Origin: an uncultured Lachnospiraceae bacterium
GTDB lineage: Bacteria; Bacillota; Clostridia; Lachnospirales; Lachnospiraceae
DNA: 64,000 bases
Direction of reading: 5' to 3'
NCBI GenBank assembly: GCA_946552115.1
Contig: CAMNRH010000001.1
Coordinates: forward strand, 1-64,000
Shown: in pieces, positions 43,049 through 51,959 of the stretch
How the letters are laid out: each line of letters opens with the position of its first letter
Numbering within the stretch: position 1 is the stretch's first letter
The notes under the pieces: model-generated
Seen by the model: the letters and a program-made list of their open reading frames with translations, nothing else
Told to the model about the DNA's origin: nothing
Database searches by the model: none
Made by a program: the position numbers and the translations under genes

Positions 43049-45196
43049 TTATAACCCCTGTCTCTCTGTCCTTTTAAGCCTTTCTCTCAATTCTTTAAAA
43101 TTCGGAAGCCCCTGAAGCTTTCTTAAAAAGCTCCTCTCCTGCGCAGGCGCCTCCGGCCTCGCATGTAGAGCCTCCTCCATAAACGCCGCCTGCGAATCAA
43201 TATAAGGCTCTTTCTGCTCTTTTTTTCTGTACTTTCCATTGCTCTGAAGCACCCGTGCTTTTACATTATCACTCAGCATTACCCTCAGATAATGATTAAT
43301 CTGTTTTTTAATCTCCTCACGAAGCACCGGAGCCACAACCTCCACACGTTTTTCTGTATTTCTTGTCATCATATCCGCAGAACCGATATAAAGCTTCTGC
43401 TCCGATCCCGTACCAAAGCTGAAAATGCGGGAATGCTCCAGATACCGTCCGACGATACTCGTCACCCGTACATTGTCCGTAAAGCCCGGTATCCCCGGGA
43501 GCAGGCAGCAGATTCCTCTGACAAGCAAATCAATTTTTACTCCTGCCATAGACGCTTCTGATACCTTTCGGATAAAATCCACATCCGTAAGAGAATTCAT
43601 CTTCATAATAATGCGTCCGTTTGTCCCCTTTCGAATCTCCTCATCCATAAGATACAGCACTTTCTGCTTAAGTCCTGTGGGCGCTACAATCAGATGGTTA
43701 TAATCGCCGGCCAGATTCCCAATCGACATATTTTTAAAGAATTCCGAAGCATCTCTTCCAATTGCAGGATCGGCCGTCATCAGTGATAAATCCGTGTACA
43801 TAGCCGCCGTCTTTTCATTGTAATTTCCGGTTCCTATCTGCGTAATATATTGTATTTCATTCCGGTTCCTGTAGGTAATCAGACAGATTTTAGAGTGGAC
43901 CTTATAATCCTCAAATCCGTAAATCACCCGGCATCCGGCTTCCTCCAGCCTCTCTGACCAGCCAATATTATTCTGCTCGTCAAATCTGGCTCGGAGCTCA
44001 ATCAGCACCGTAACTTCTTTCCCGTTTTCCGCCGCCGCACAGAGATATTCTACCAGTCTTGCTTTTTTTGCGAGACGGTAAATCGTTATCTTAATCGTCA
44101 TAACATTCGGGTCTGCTGACGCTTCCTTAATCAGCTTAAGGAAAGGATTCATACTCTCAAAGGGATAAAAGAGCAGAATATCCCTCCGTTTAATCTGCTT
44201 CATAAGACTTCCCTCATGCACACGCGGTGAACTCTGCGGTGAAAAGGACGGATATGCCAGCGGGCGCTTCATTGCCTCCGACAGCTCCCCGCTGATTGTA
44301 AAGATATAATCCAGCTTCATCGGTATTTTCGTACGGAAAATCTGATTGGGCCTTATTTTAAAACGGTCGCAGAAATACTTCTCATTTTCCTGTGACAGCT
44401 TTTCCGCAATTTCCAGACGTACGACCGACATTCTGCGGCGTTTATGAAGCGTCTGACGCATCAGATAACGGAAATCGTCATTTACCTCCAACGCTTCATC
44501 ATCGGGAGCCACGTCGGCATTGCGCGTCACGCAGATATAATTCTGTTCCGAAACCTCATATTGTGGAAAGACAAGGTTTAAATATTCCACAATAACCTTT
44601 TCCATACGGATATAGCGGATATCATGGCCCGGAAGATACAGGACGTCAGATACAAACTGCGGCACCGGCACAATGCCGAACATGGATTTGTCCTTCAGCT
44701 TTAAAGTCGCCGTTACATATATTTCTTTATTCAGCAGATGAGGAAAGGGATGATTTGCATCCACAATCTGCGGTGAAAGGATGGGTAGAATCTGGTCCTT
44801 AAAATATTTCTTCACATATTTCTTTTCCTGCTGCTCAAGCTCCTTAAAATCAAGCCCGCACACCCCGTAAGGATGAAGCTGTTTTTTAATCTCCGCATAG
44901 GTCTTATCACGCTCCTTATAAAGAGGCGCCACTGTCTTAAAAATCTGGTCGAGCTGCTCATGCGGCGTCATTCCGGAACGGCTGTCCCTTGTATTCGCAT
45001 CTGTATGCGCCATATCAAAAAGACTGCCCACACGAATCATAAAAAATTCGTCCAGATTACTTGTAAAAATTGCGACAAATTTCATCCGCTCCAACAGCGG
45101 CACGGAGGAATCCTGCGCCTCCTCCAGTACCCGCTGATTAAATTTCAGCCATGACAGTTCCCTGTTTTGTGTATAATTCAAGATGTTTTTATCCAT
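43049..45196 (-). CDS. ppk1: Polyphosphate kinase 1
   Basis: 715 residues from the ATG at 45196, six bases after GAGGGA. N domain starts NILNYTQNRELSWLKFNQRVLEEA in pieces, then the head domain and two PLD-like catalytic halves. The phosphorylated His is in YKVHSKICLIT (about 430) and the second catalytic His in LEHSRIFSFG (about 590). It builds inorganic polyphosphate from ATP on the membrane. No exopolyphosphatase (ppx) is adjacent. Followed after six bases by topB. Confidence 0.96.
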   Translation of the reverse strand: MDKNILNYTQNRELSWLKFNQRVLEEAQDSSVPLLERMKFVAIFTSNLDEFFMIRVGSLFDMAHTDANTRDSRSGMTPHEQLDQIFKTVAPLYKERDKTYAEIKKQLHPYGVCGLDFKELEQQEKKYVKKYFKDQILPILSPQIVDANHPFPHLLNKEIYVTATLKLKDKSMFGIVPVPQFVSDVLYLPGHDIRYIRMEKVIVEYLNLVFPQYEVSEQNYICVTRNADVAPDDEALEVNDDFRYLMRQTLHKRRRMSVVRLEIAEKLSQENEKYFCDRFKIRPNQIFRTKIPMKLDYIFTISGELSEAMKRPLAYPSFSPQSSPRVHEGSLMKQIKRRDILLFYPFESMNPFLKLIKEASADPNVMTIKITIYRLAKKARLVEYLCAAAENGKEVTVLIELRARFDEQNNIGWSERLEEAGCRVIYGFEDYKVHSKICLITYRNRNEIQYITQIGTGNYNEKTAAMYTDLSLMTADPAIGRDASEFFKNMSIGNLAGDYNHLIVAPTGLKQKVLYLMDEEIRKGTNGRIIMKMNSLTDVDFIRKVSEASMAGVKIDLLVRGICCLLPGIPGFTDNVRVTSIVGRYLEHSRIFSFGTGSEQKLYIGSADMMTRNTEKRVEVVAPVLREEIKKQINHYLRVMLSDNVKARVLQSNGKYRKKEQKEPYIDSQAAFMEEALHARPEAPAQERSFLRKLQGLPNFKELRERLKRTERQGL

Positions 45197-45227
45197 AATC
45201 ATTCCCTCATCTTATATCATATCTTTT

Positions 45228-46313
45228 CTATTTCGCCCAAATATATCCTTTCGCGGTCAAAGCCTCCGCACACAGTACGGCTCCGCCTGCCGCGCCCCGC
45301 ACGGTATTATGGGACAGCCCCACGAATTTGTAATCAAATATGGTATCCTCTCTCAGGCGCCCGATGGAAATTCCCATACCGTTTTCATAGTCCACATCCA
45401 AACTCACCTGCGGACGGTTATCCTCTTTAAGGTACCGGATAAACTGCTTCGGAGCGCTCGGAAGCTTTTCCTCCTGCGGAAATCCTTTAAATTCCATCAG
45501 CTTCTGAATCAGCTCCTCTTTTGCCGGCTTCCTTTCAAAATTGATAAACACTGCCGCCGTATGTCCGTCTAACACCGGCACCCGGATACACTGACAGGTA
45601 ATTTTCGGAAGCTCTGCTTTCACAATCTGGCCGTTTTCTATATGTCCCAATACACGAAGCGGCTCCTGCTCGCTCTTTTCTTCCTCTCCGCCGATATACG
45701 GGATAATATTTTCCACCATCTCCGGCCAGTCCTTAAAGGTCTTTCCCGCCCCTGAAATTGCCTGATAGGTCGTTGCCGCAACCTCCTTAGGCCCGAACTC
45801 TTTCCACGCCGCAAGGCACGGCGCATAGCTCTGAATCGAGCAGTTAGGCTTTACCGCAATAAACCCTCTTTTCGTGCCAAGCCTCTTTTTTTGAGCATGG
45901 ATGACATCAAAATGCCCCGAATTAATCTCCGGTATTACCATCGGTACATCCGGCGTCCACCTGTGGGCGCCGTTATTCGATACAACCGGTGTCTCCGTCC
46001 TGGCATAGGCCTCCTCAATTGCACGGATCTCATCCTTCGTCATATCAACTGCACTAAAAACAAAATCAACGGAAGCGGCAACCTTCTCCACCTCATTTAC
46101 ATTTAATACCACTAATTTTTTTACGGCCTCAGGCATCGGTTTCTTCATCTTCCAACGCCCGCCTACTGCTTCCTCATAAGTCTTTCCGGCAGATCTTAAG
46201 CTGGCCGCCACTGCCGACACCTCAAACCACGGATGGTTCTCTAAAAGAGAAATAAATCTCTGTCCCACCATTCCTGTCGCACCTAATATTCCTACTCGCA
46301 ATTTCTTATCCAT
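45228..46313 (-). CDS. asd: Aspartate-semialdehyde dehydrogenase
   Basis: 361 residues from the ATG at 46313; a GTG two codons earlier is also possible, with GGAGG 4 or 10 bases away. NADP-binding start LRVGILGATGMVGQRFI (about 6-22). The active-site Cys is in KPNCSIQSYAP (about 156), the acid/base His in VPVLDGHTAAVF-type region. The sequence resembles the archaeal/fungal-type Asd rather than the E. coli type. It makes aspartate semialdehyde for Lys, Thr, Met and diaminopimelate. Stands between argH and ppk. Confidence 0.94.
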   Translation of the reverse strand: MDKKLRVGILGATGMVGQRFISLLENHPWFEVSAVAASLRSAGKTYEEAVGGRWKMKKPMPEAVKKLVVLNVNEVEKVAASVDFVFSAVDMTKDEIRAIEEAYARTETPVVSNNGAHRWTPDVPMVIPEINSGHFDVIHAQKKRLGTKRGFIAVKPNCSIQSYAPCLAAWKEFGPKEVAATTYQAISGAGKTFKDWPEMVENIIPYIGGEEEKSEQEPLRVLGHIENGQIVKAELPKITCQCIRVPVLDGHTAAVFINFERKPAKEELIQKLMEFKGFPQEEKLPSAPKQFIRYLKEDNRPQVSLDVDYENGMGISIGRLREDTIFDYKFVGLSHNTVRGAAGGAVLCAEALTAKGYIWAK

Positions 46314-46352
46314 TTTCACGTCTCCTCCCTTTTTGATCCCTTACCGGTAATT

Positions 46353-47741
46353 TTATGCCGTCTCATACTCTTCCATATATTTCCTGTACACCTCCAGCAC
46401 TTTCTCCATCGCTTCAGGTCCCGGTGCACCCGTCGTTGTCCGCCTGCTCACACAGACGCCAAGACTTATAGCATCATAAATATCCTCCTCAAATACCGGA
46501 GAGATCCGCTTGTATTCTTCCAACGGCAGCTCGTCTAACGCAATCCTCCTCTCAATACAGGTGAGGACAAGCTGTCCCACAATCCCATGCGCATCCCGGA
46601 ACGGCACGCCGCGGTTTACCAGATAATCAGCCGCATCTGTCGCATTCGTAAAGCCCTGCTTTGCGCTTTCTTTCATCCGTTCTTTCCGAAACTGCATGGT
46701 ACGGAGCATTCCTGCAAAAAGGGTAATGCATCCCTTAACGCTGTCTATCGCGTCAAAGGTCCATTCCTTATCCTCCTGCATATCTTTATTATATGCAAGC
46801 GGAATTCCTTTCATTGTCACAAGAAGCGCATTCAGCGAGCCGTATACACGTCCGGTTTTTCCTCTTACAAGCTCCGCGATATCCGGATTCTTTTTCTGAG
46901 GCATAATACTGCTTCCGGTACTGTAAGCGTCGTCAAGCTCAACAAACTGATACTCATTGGAATTCCATATAATCACTTCCTCTGAAAAACGGCTCAGATG
47001 CATCATAATCATAGAAAGCGCCGACAAAAATTCAATCAGATAATCCCTGTCCGACACGCCGTCTATACTATTTAAAGACGGGCCGTCAAAGCCGAGCAGC
47101 TTCGCCGTATATTCCCGGTCAAGGGGATAAGTCGTCCCCGCCAGCGCGCCGCTTCCTAACGGACAGGTATTCATCCTTTTATAAATGTCCCTGAGACGCT
47201 CATGGTCTCTCTTAAACATCTCAAAATAAGCGCCCATATGATGAGCAAGGGTAATCGGCTGTGCCTTTTGAAGATGGGTAAAGCCCGGCATATAAGTTTC
47301 AAGATGCTCTTCTATAATTCCAAGAACCGCGTAAAGCAGCTCTTCAATCAGCCGGTCAACAATTAAAAGCTCATCCCGTATGTAAAGCTTCATGTCAAGC
47401 GCCACCTGATCATTCCTGCTTCTTCCGGTATGGAGTTTTTTGCCCGCGCTTCCGATTCTTTCTATCAGGACCGCCTCTACAAAGCTGTGGATATCCTCAT
47501 ACTTATCTGTAATCTTAAGGCGGCCTTCCTCTACATCCTCCATAATTCCGGTAAGGCCGGCAATAATTTTTTCTTTTTCCGTATCATTTATAATTCCTTT
47601 TCTGGCAAGCATCATGACATGGGCAATACTTCCCTTAATATCCTGAGCATAGAACCTCTTATCAAATGATATTGAAGCATTAAACCTATATACTAACCGG
47701 TCTGTTTCTTTCGTGAAACGTCCTCCCCAAAGCTGTGCCAT
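46353..47741 (-). CDS. argH: Argininosuccinate lyase
   Basis: 462 residues from the ATG at 47741 (AAAGGATGGATGCAT). Begins AQLWGGRFTKETD, the family start. The signature GSSIMPQKKNPD (about 276-287) and HTGRSRNDQVALDMKLY (about 102-118) are present. Splits argininosuccinate to arginine and fumarate, last step of arginine synthesis and part of urea-type cycling. ArgG is not in this window. A longer frame to 47819 lacks an SD and is not used. Confidence 0.97.
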   Translation of the reverse strand: MAQLWGGRFTKETDRLVYRFNASISFDKRFYAQDIKGSIAHVMMLARKGIINDTEKEKIIAGLTGIMEDVEEGRLKITDKYEDIHSFVEAVLIERIGSAGKKLHTGRSRNDQVALDMKLYIRDELLIVDRLIEELLYAVLGIIEEHLETYMPGFTHLQKAQPITLAHHMGAYFEMFKRDHERLRDIYKRMNTCPLGSGALAGTTYPLDREYTAKLLGFDGPSLNSIDGVSDRDYLIEFLSALSMIMMHLSRFSEEVIIWNSNEYQFVELDDAYSTGSSIMPQKKNPDIAELVRGKTGRVYGSLNALLVTMKGIPLAYNKDMQEDKEWTFDAIDSVKGCITLFAGMLRTMQFRKERMKESAKQGFTNATDAADYLVNRGVPFRDAHGIVGQLVLTCIERRIALDELPLEEYKRISPVFEEDIYDAISLGVCVSRRTTTGAPGPEAMEKVLEVYRKYMEEYETA

Positions 47742-47842
47742 ATGCATCCATCCTTTCTCAAAAAATATGTCATTCATTTTATCACATTGCATATGAAAAT
47801 GGAATATGATTTCTTTCATTTTGTCTGTATTAAGCTCTGCAG

Positions 47843-48451
47843 CTATTTCGAAGCCAAATAGGAAAATTCGCAGCCGCAGTAGTTCTGGCGGTACAGGCCA
47901 TACTCTTTCGACAATTCTACAGAACGCCTGTACCCGTTCTTTTTCTTAAAATCAGACTGCAGATACGCAACCCCGTACTGTTCTCCCAGTCTTACCCCGA
48001 TTTCATTAAGTCTGTCGGCATTCTTTAACGGGCTGATGCTGAGTGTTGTTGTAAAGTAATCAAAAGCACCCTTTTTTGCAAGCTCCGCCGATTCCCTGAG
48101 ACGAAGCTCATAGCACTTAAGGCAGCGCTCTCCCCCCTCCTTTAAATGCTCCAATCCTTTCGCAATTTCATAAAATCTTTCCCTGTCGTAATTACCTGCC
48201 ATAAAGCACACTGGATGCTTTACTTTCATATCACTAATCAATGTCTGCTGCTCCAGAATCCGTTTTGTATATTCACTCTCCGGATATATATTGGGATTGT
48301 AATAAAACACCGTAATCTCAAAACAATCGCTTAAGTACTCCAGCACATAGCTGCTGCACGGCGCACAGCAGCTATGAAGCAAAAGCTTCGGCACCCGCTC
48401 CTCCTTTTTCAGTTTTTCAATTAATTTATCCAACTCCCTCTGGTAATTCAT
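47843..48451 (-). CDS. queH: Epoxyqueuosine reductase QueH
   Basis: 202 residues. QueH (DUF208 type) marks are LLHSCCAPCSSYVLEYL (about 24-40), FYYNPNIYPESEYTKR (about 50-65), GGERCLKCYELRL (about 105-117) and NYCGCEFSY near the end; the cysteines bind Fe-S and metal. It reduces epoxyqueuosine in tRNA as a non-orthologous replacement for QueG. ATG after AAGGAGAAAGGTT. Divergent from the ABC transporter genes. Confidence 0.96.
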   Translation of the reverse strand: MNYQRELDKLIEKLKKEERVPKLLLHSCCAPCSSYVLEYLSDCFEITVFYYNPNIYPESEYTKRILEQQTLISDMKVKHPVCFMAGNYDRERFYEIAKGLEHLKEGGERCLKCYELRLRESAELAKKGAFDYFTTTLSISPLKNADRLNEIGVRLGEQYGVAYLQSDFKKKNGYRRSVELSKEYGLYRQNYCGCEFSYLASK

Positions 48452-48587
48452 AACCTTTCTCCTTCATGTATACTCTCCTGAAAATTATAACTTTTCCTCC
48501 TGCATCTGACAAGAGGAAAACGCGCACGAAAAATACAGATTCTACATAATATATGATATAATGCTAACTTTTTACCGGAGGTTTTCT

Positions 48588-49355
48588 ATGGAGCAAGTAT
48601 TAGAACTTAAGAATATCCATTATGCCTATCATAACCTCGAAGGAGAAACTCCTGCCCTTTCGGACATCTCTTTCGCTCTCGGAAAAGGAGAATTCGTCGC
48701 TATCGTCGGCCCGTCCGGATGCGGCAAATCAACGCTTTTATCTATTATTGCCGGACTTCTTGTCCCGGAAAAGGGATTGATTAAAATTAATGGAAAATAC
48801 CTGCGAGAAAGTACGACAAACGTCGGCTATATGCTGCAGCATGACGAATTATTTGAATGGCGGACCGTATACAACAATGTCATTCTCGGTCTTGAGGTGC
48901 AGCACATGCTCACTGCCAGAACACGGGAAAAAGCCCACGAGCTTCTTGATTTTTACGGACTCAAGCAGTTCGAGCGTGCCCGGCCGTCCGAACTCTCCGG
49001 AGGTATGCGCCAGCGTGCCGCCCTCATCCGTACACTTGTACTCGACCCGGATTTACTTCTTCTGGATGAGCCTTTTTCCGCGCTGGATTATCAGACGCGC
49101 CTGAATGTAGGCGACGACATCGGCCAGATTATCCGAAAAGAGAAAAAATCAGCGATTCTTGTCACCCACGATCTCTCCGAGGCCATCTCCCTTGCAGACC
49201 GGGTAATCGTACTTTCCGGCCGTCCGGCGACGATACGCCAGACAATTCCCCTGATTTTTGATCCCCCTCAGGAAACCCCTCTTGCCAGACGGAATGCGCC
49301 GGAATTTAAAACCTATTTTAATTTAATATGGAAGGAGTTGAATACGGATGAATAA
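48588..49355 (+). CDS. ABC transporter ATP-binding protein (NitT/TauT family)
   Basis: 255 residues from the ATG at 48588 (CCGGAGGTTTTCT). Walker A is VGPSGCGKST (about 40-49), Q-loop MLQHDELFEW, signature LSGGMRQRAAL (about 136-146), Walker B LLLLDEPFSALD. The pattern fits the nitrate/sulfonate/taurine or thiamine-precursor class of importers. It overlaps the permease gene by 8 bases. No substrate-binding protein gene lies on either side, so the substrate is unknown. First gene of a plus-strand pair. Confidence 0.93.
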   Translation: MEQVLELKNIHYAYHNLEGETPALSDISFALGKGEFVAIVGPSGCGKSTLLSIIAGLLVPEKGLIKINGKYLRESTTNVGYMLQHDELFEWRTVYNNVILGLEVQHMLTARTREKAHELLDFYGLKQFERARPSELSGGMRQRAALIRTLVLDPDLLLLDEPFSALDYQTRLNVGDDIGQIIRKEKKSAILVTHDLSEAISLADRVIVLSGRPATIRQTIPLIFDPPQETPLARRNAPEFKTYFNLIWKELNTDE

Positions 49356-50145
49356 CCTTTCAAAAGAACAGCAGAAATATCTCCTCTGCCAGCGAAAGCA
49401 TAAACGTATCGTTCGAATCTCCCGGATTCTGATTCTTCTGAGCTTCCTGTTTCTCTGGGAGTTTACTGCAAATGTAGGAATCATTGATTCTTTCATCTTC
49501 AGCAGTCCGTCAAAGATTGCTCTATGCTTCTGGAGTATGGTTCTGGATAAAAGCATTTTTCTTCATATTGGCATTACTCTTTATGAGACAATTATCAGCT
49601 TCTTTCTTGTAATTGCCATCAGTGTTCTGGTGGCGGTTGCCCTCTGGTTCAGCGTCAGGCTCTCAGAAATACTGGATCCCTATCTGGTCGTGCTGAACAG
49701 TCTTCCAAAATCAGCGCTGGCGCCGCTTCTAATCGTATGGCTCGGCGCCACCAAAACGACAATTATTGTCGCAGGGATGTCGGTCGCCGTTTTTGGAAGC
49801 ATCTTAAGTCTCTATACAAGCTTTACTACGGTGGATCCCGGAAAAGTGAAGCTGATTTATACCCTTCAGGGCAAAAAGTATCAGGCACTTACAAAGGTTG
49901 TGCTTCCAAGCTCTGTACCGGCCATTATCAGCAATATGAAGGTCAACATCGGCCTTTGTCTTGTAGGGGTTATTATCGGAGAATTTCTCGCCGCGAGAAA
50001 CGGGCTTGGATATCTGATTATATACTCAAGCCAGGTGTTTAAAATGGATTGGCTGCTTATGAGCATTGTCCTCCTCTGCATTATGGCAACCGCACTTTAC
50101 TCACTGATAAACCTTTTAGAGAAATGGTGTCTGCACCGCTTCTAA
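49348..50145 (+). CDS. ABC transporter permease (NitT/TauT family)
   Basis: 265 residues, six transmembrane helices, BPD_transp_1 domain. The EAA-like loop region is LPSSVPAIISNMKVNIGLCL (about 190-209) with GEFLAARNGLGYLI after it (about 215). N-terminal basic segment KHKRIVRISRIL. Partner of the ATPase upstream, whose stop it overlaps. Imports an unknown solute; sulfonate, nitrate, taurine, riboflavin or pyrimidine precursors are all possible in this family. Confidence 0.9.
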   Translation: MNNLSKEQQKYLLCQRKHKRIVRISRILILLSFLFLWEFTANVGIIDSFIFSSPSKIALCFWSMVLDKSIFLHIGITLYETIISFFLVIAISVLVAVALWFSVRLSEILDPYLVVLNSLPKSALAPLLIVWLGATKTTIIVAGMSVAVFGSILSLYTSFTTVDPGKVKLIYTLQGKKYQALTKVVLPSSVPAIISNMKVNIGLCLVGVIIGEFLAARNGLGYLIIYSSQVFKMDWLLMSIVLLCIMATALYSLINLLEKWCLHRF

Positions 50146-50188
50146 AATTGGTACCGAATCTTCCCCTGCTTTCATCGAAAGCATAAAA

Positions 50189-50211
50189 CAGGAGATGCAA
50201 AGCACCTCCTG
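50189..50211. terminator. Hairpin terminator between convergent ABC permease and GNAT genes
   Basis: CAGGAG-ATGC-AAA-GCAC-CTCCTG forms a 10-bp stem with a central mismatch and 3-base loop. On the minus strand it is followed by TTTTATG, so it best fits the end of the GNAT gene; the plus-strand side is A/T-rich. Confidence 0.65.
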
Positions 50212-50249
50212 AATACATAATCTTTTAAACAATTCACTTTCCTGCAATT

Positions 50250-50762
50250 TTATTTTATCATCATACCCATAATGTAAAGGTCATAATATTTCCCGTTCAA
50301 AAGTGTCTGGTTCTTACAACAGCCCTCTACGACAAAGCCGAATTTCAAATAAAGAGAAACAGCCATCGTATTATCTGTTCTCGTATCCAGACGAATCCGT
50401 GTCGTCACTCCATTTCCTTTGCACCAGTCAATCAGCATCTGAATCAGCTTACTTCCGATTCCCTGTCCCTGATATTTTTTAGCCACAACAATTCCAAGCT
50501 CGCCCTCATGGCGGGATTTTATTTTATGACTGGAATTAATCGTTGCAATTCCGACAATTTCCTCTCCGTCAAGCGCCAGAAGCATCGTATTATTGACATT
50601 ATCCTTAAGTCCCTTTATATCCTCCTCCTGTCCCTTTACGTCCAACGGATACTCGTCCTTTTCAAAGCTTAAAAAACTTGTCTCCCCGCCCACATAATTG
50701 TAAAAGTCCACAATATTTTTTGCATCCTCTGCCACCGGATTGCGGTATGTAATTTCCCTCAC
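50250..50762 (-). CDS. GNAT family N-acetyltransferase
   Basis: 170 residues, GTG start with GGAGGAGTTTGCT. Acetyl-CoA binding site VAKKYQGQGIGSKLIQML (about 93-110), preceded by beta strands IVGIATINSS and GELGIV and followed by RIRLDTRTDNTMAVSLYLKFGF (in pieces) and NQTLLNGKYYDLYIMGMMI. RimJ/RimL-like in style. Substrate unknown; monocistronic. Confidence 0.9.
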   Translation of the reverse strand: MREITYRNPVAEDAKNIVDFYNYVGGETSFLSFEKDEYPLDVKGQEEDIKGLKDNVNNTMLLALDGEEIVGIATINSSHKIKSRHEGELGIVVAKKYQGQGIGSKLIQMLIDWCKGNGVTTRIRLDTRTDNTMAVSLYLKFGFVVEGCCKNQTLLNGKYYDLYIMGMMIK

Positions 50763-50858
50763 AGCAAACTCCTCCTTTAAATAAAATCTCTATATGTCAT
50801 CCTATCACATTTTTAGAGCAAATAAAACAAGCTCCTTTCGAATTCTTCAAAAAAACTC

Positions 50859-50886
50859 TTGCAAATTTTTAAAAATCCGATATAAT
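50859..50886 (+). promoter_or_regulatory. Promoter of tRNA-Thr
   Basis: TTGCAA (50859-50864), 16 bases, TATAAT (50881-50886). Transcription would start near 50893, 23 bases before the mature tRNA. Confidence 0.7.
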
Positions 50887-50915
50887 AGTATTTGTGACTG
50901 CTGTCGTTATACTAT

Positions 50916-50988
50916 GCTGGAATAGCTCAGTCGGTAGAGCACTTCACTCGTAATGAAGGGGTCGTCGGTTCAAGTCCGATTTCCAGCT
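50916..50988 (+). tRNA. trnT: tRNA-Thr (anticodon CGU)
   Basis: 73-nt cloverleaf. Acceptor stem GCTGGAA / TTCCAGC with discriminator T, D-arm AGCTCAGTCGGTAGAGC-like, anticodon stem CTTCA/TGAAG with loop CTCGTAA (anticodon CGT, reads ACG), T-arm GTCGG-TTCAAGT-CCGAT. CCA is not encoded. It reads threonine ACG codons. Confidence 0.93.
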
Positions 50989-50991
50989 GTT

Positions 50992-51033
50992 AATTGGGGA
51001 CGGGGTTTTTTTAGAAAAACCCCGTCCCCAATT
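50992..51033. terminator. Palindromic terminator / possible intergenic repeat element
   Basis: A perfect 19-bp inverted repeat with a 4-base loop, containing GGGGACGGGG and CCCCGTCCCC, lies between tRNA-Thr (plus) and the MscS gene (minus) and is T-rich on both outer flanks. It can stop both transcripts. The GGGGACGGGGTTTTT core looks like the scattered REP-type palindromes of gut Firmicutes, so it may also be a copy of a mobile intergenic repeat; a second copy is not present in this window. Confidence 0.75.
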
Positions 51034-51037
51034 TATT

Positions 51038-51946
51038 TTACCCTGTCCCTTTTGCCATATGCACTTTCATCTGCGGATAGGCAATCTCGATTCCCTCCTC
51101 ATCAAATGCAAGCTTTATCTCCTCCAAAAGTCTCCACTGTGTCGGCCAAAACTCCTCATTATTGACCCATCCTCTCGCACCGATTACAACTGCGTGGTCT
51201 GCAAGCTCGTCTACGAACACGGCTATTTCTTTCTCTTTTATTACGCAGACATCCTCATTAAGAAGCTTTTCTATCACTGCCTTTGCTTTCCGCAAATCCG
51301 CCTCGTACGTAATGCCTATCTTTATATTCAGTCTCCGCTCCGGCTGCGCCGTCATATTTGTCAGACTGTTATTGGTCAAAATTCCGTTGGGAATTACAAT
51401 TGTCTTGTTATCAATGGTGCTGAGCTTTGTATAAAATATCTGAATCTCTTTTACTGTTCCCTCATTATGGTTCGTATCCTCTACAATATAGTCCCCCACT
51501 TCAAACGGCTTCAAAATCAGGATAAGCACGCCGCCTGCAAAGTTCGAAAGACTCCCCTGAAGCGCAAGGCCGATCGCCACTCCGCCGGATGCAATCAGCG
51601 CCGCAACCGAAGCTGCGTCAACGCCGAACTTTGTGGCTATTGTAAAAATAAGCAGAAAATATAATCCAAACCTGAGAAGCGAATCTACGAACTGTTCCAC
51701 ACCCTTATCCGCCCGCGAACGCGTCAGAGAACGCTTCACAATCTTTCGTATCCATTTGATTGCAATCCGTCCGATGCAGAAAAAAAGAACAGCAAAAAGA
51801 ACCTTGATTCCGAATCCAATCAGGTCCGGAATATGCTCCTGCAAATACGCCGTCACTCTTCCGGCCTCCTGAACCGCATCTCCGGCCGTCTCGACCGCAG
51901 CAGCAGCAGCTTTCTCTACAACCGCTGATTCCGCTGTCAATACCAT
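51038..51946 (-). CDS. Small-conductance mechanosensitive channel (MscS family)
   Basis: 302 residues from the ATG at 51946 (GGGAGGTAGTGCTT). N-terminal Ala-rich segment, three transmembrane helices (about 40-65, 80-105, 110-145), with the pore helix in GVAIGLALQGSLSNFAGGVLI split at a Gly kink, then the MscS beta domain (VGDYIVEDTNHNEGTVKEI) and C-terminal alpha/beta domain. Releases solutes during hypo-osmotic shock. Confidence 0.94.
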   Translation of the reverse strand: MVLTAESAVVEKAAAAAVETAGDAVQEAGRVTAYLQEHIPDLIGFGIKVLFAVLFFCIGRIAIKWIRKIVKRSLTRSRADKGVEQFVDSLLRFGLYFLLIFTIATKFGVDAASVAALIASGGVAIGLALQGSLSNFAGGVLILILKPFEVGDYIVEDTNHNEGTVKEIQIFYTKLSTIDNKTIVIPNGILTNNSLTNMTAQPERRLNIKIGITYEADLRKAKAVIEKLLNEDVCVIKEKEIAVFVDELADHAVVIGARGWVNNEEFWPTQWRLLEEIKLAFDEEGIEIAYPQMKVHMAKGTG

Positions 51947-51959
51947 AAGCACTACCTCC

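Noticed and set aside
49323..49556. Minus-strand frame opposite the ABC permease
   Set aside because: Antisense to a gene with clear BPD_transp features and no SD.
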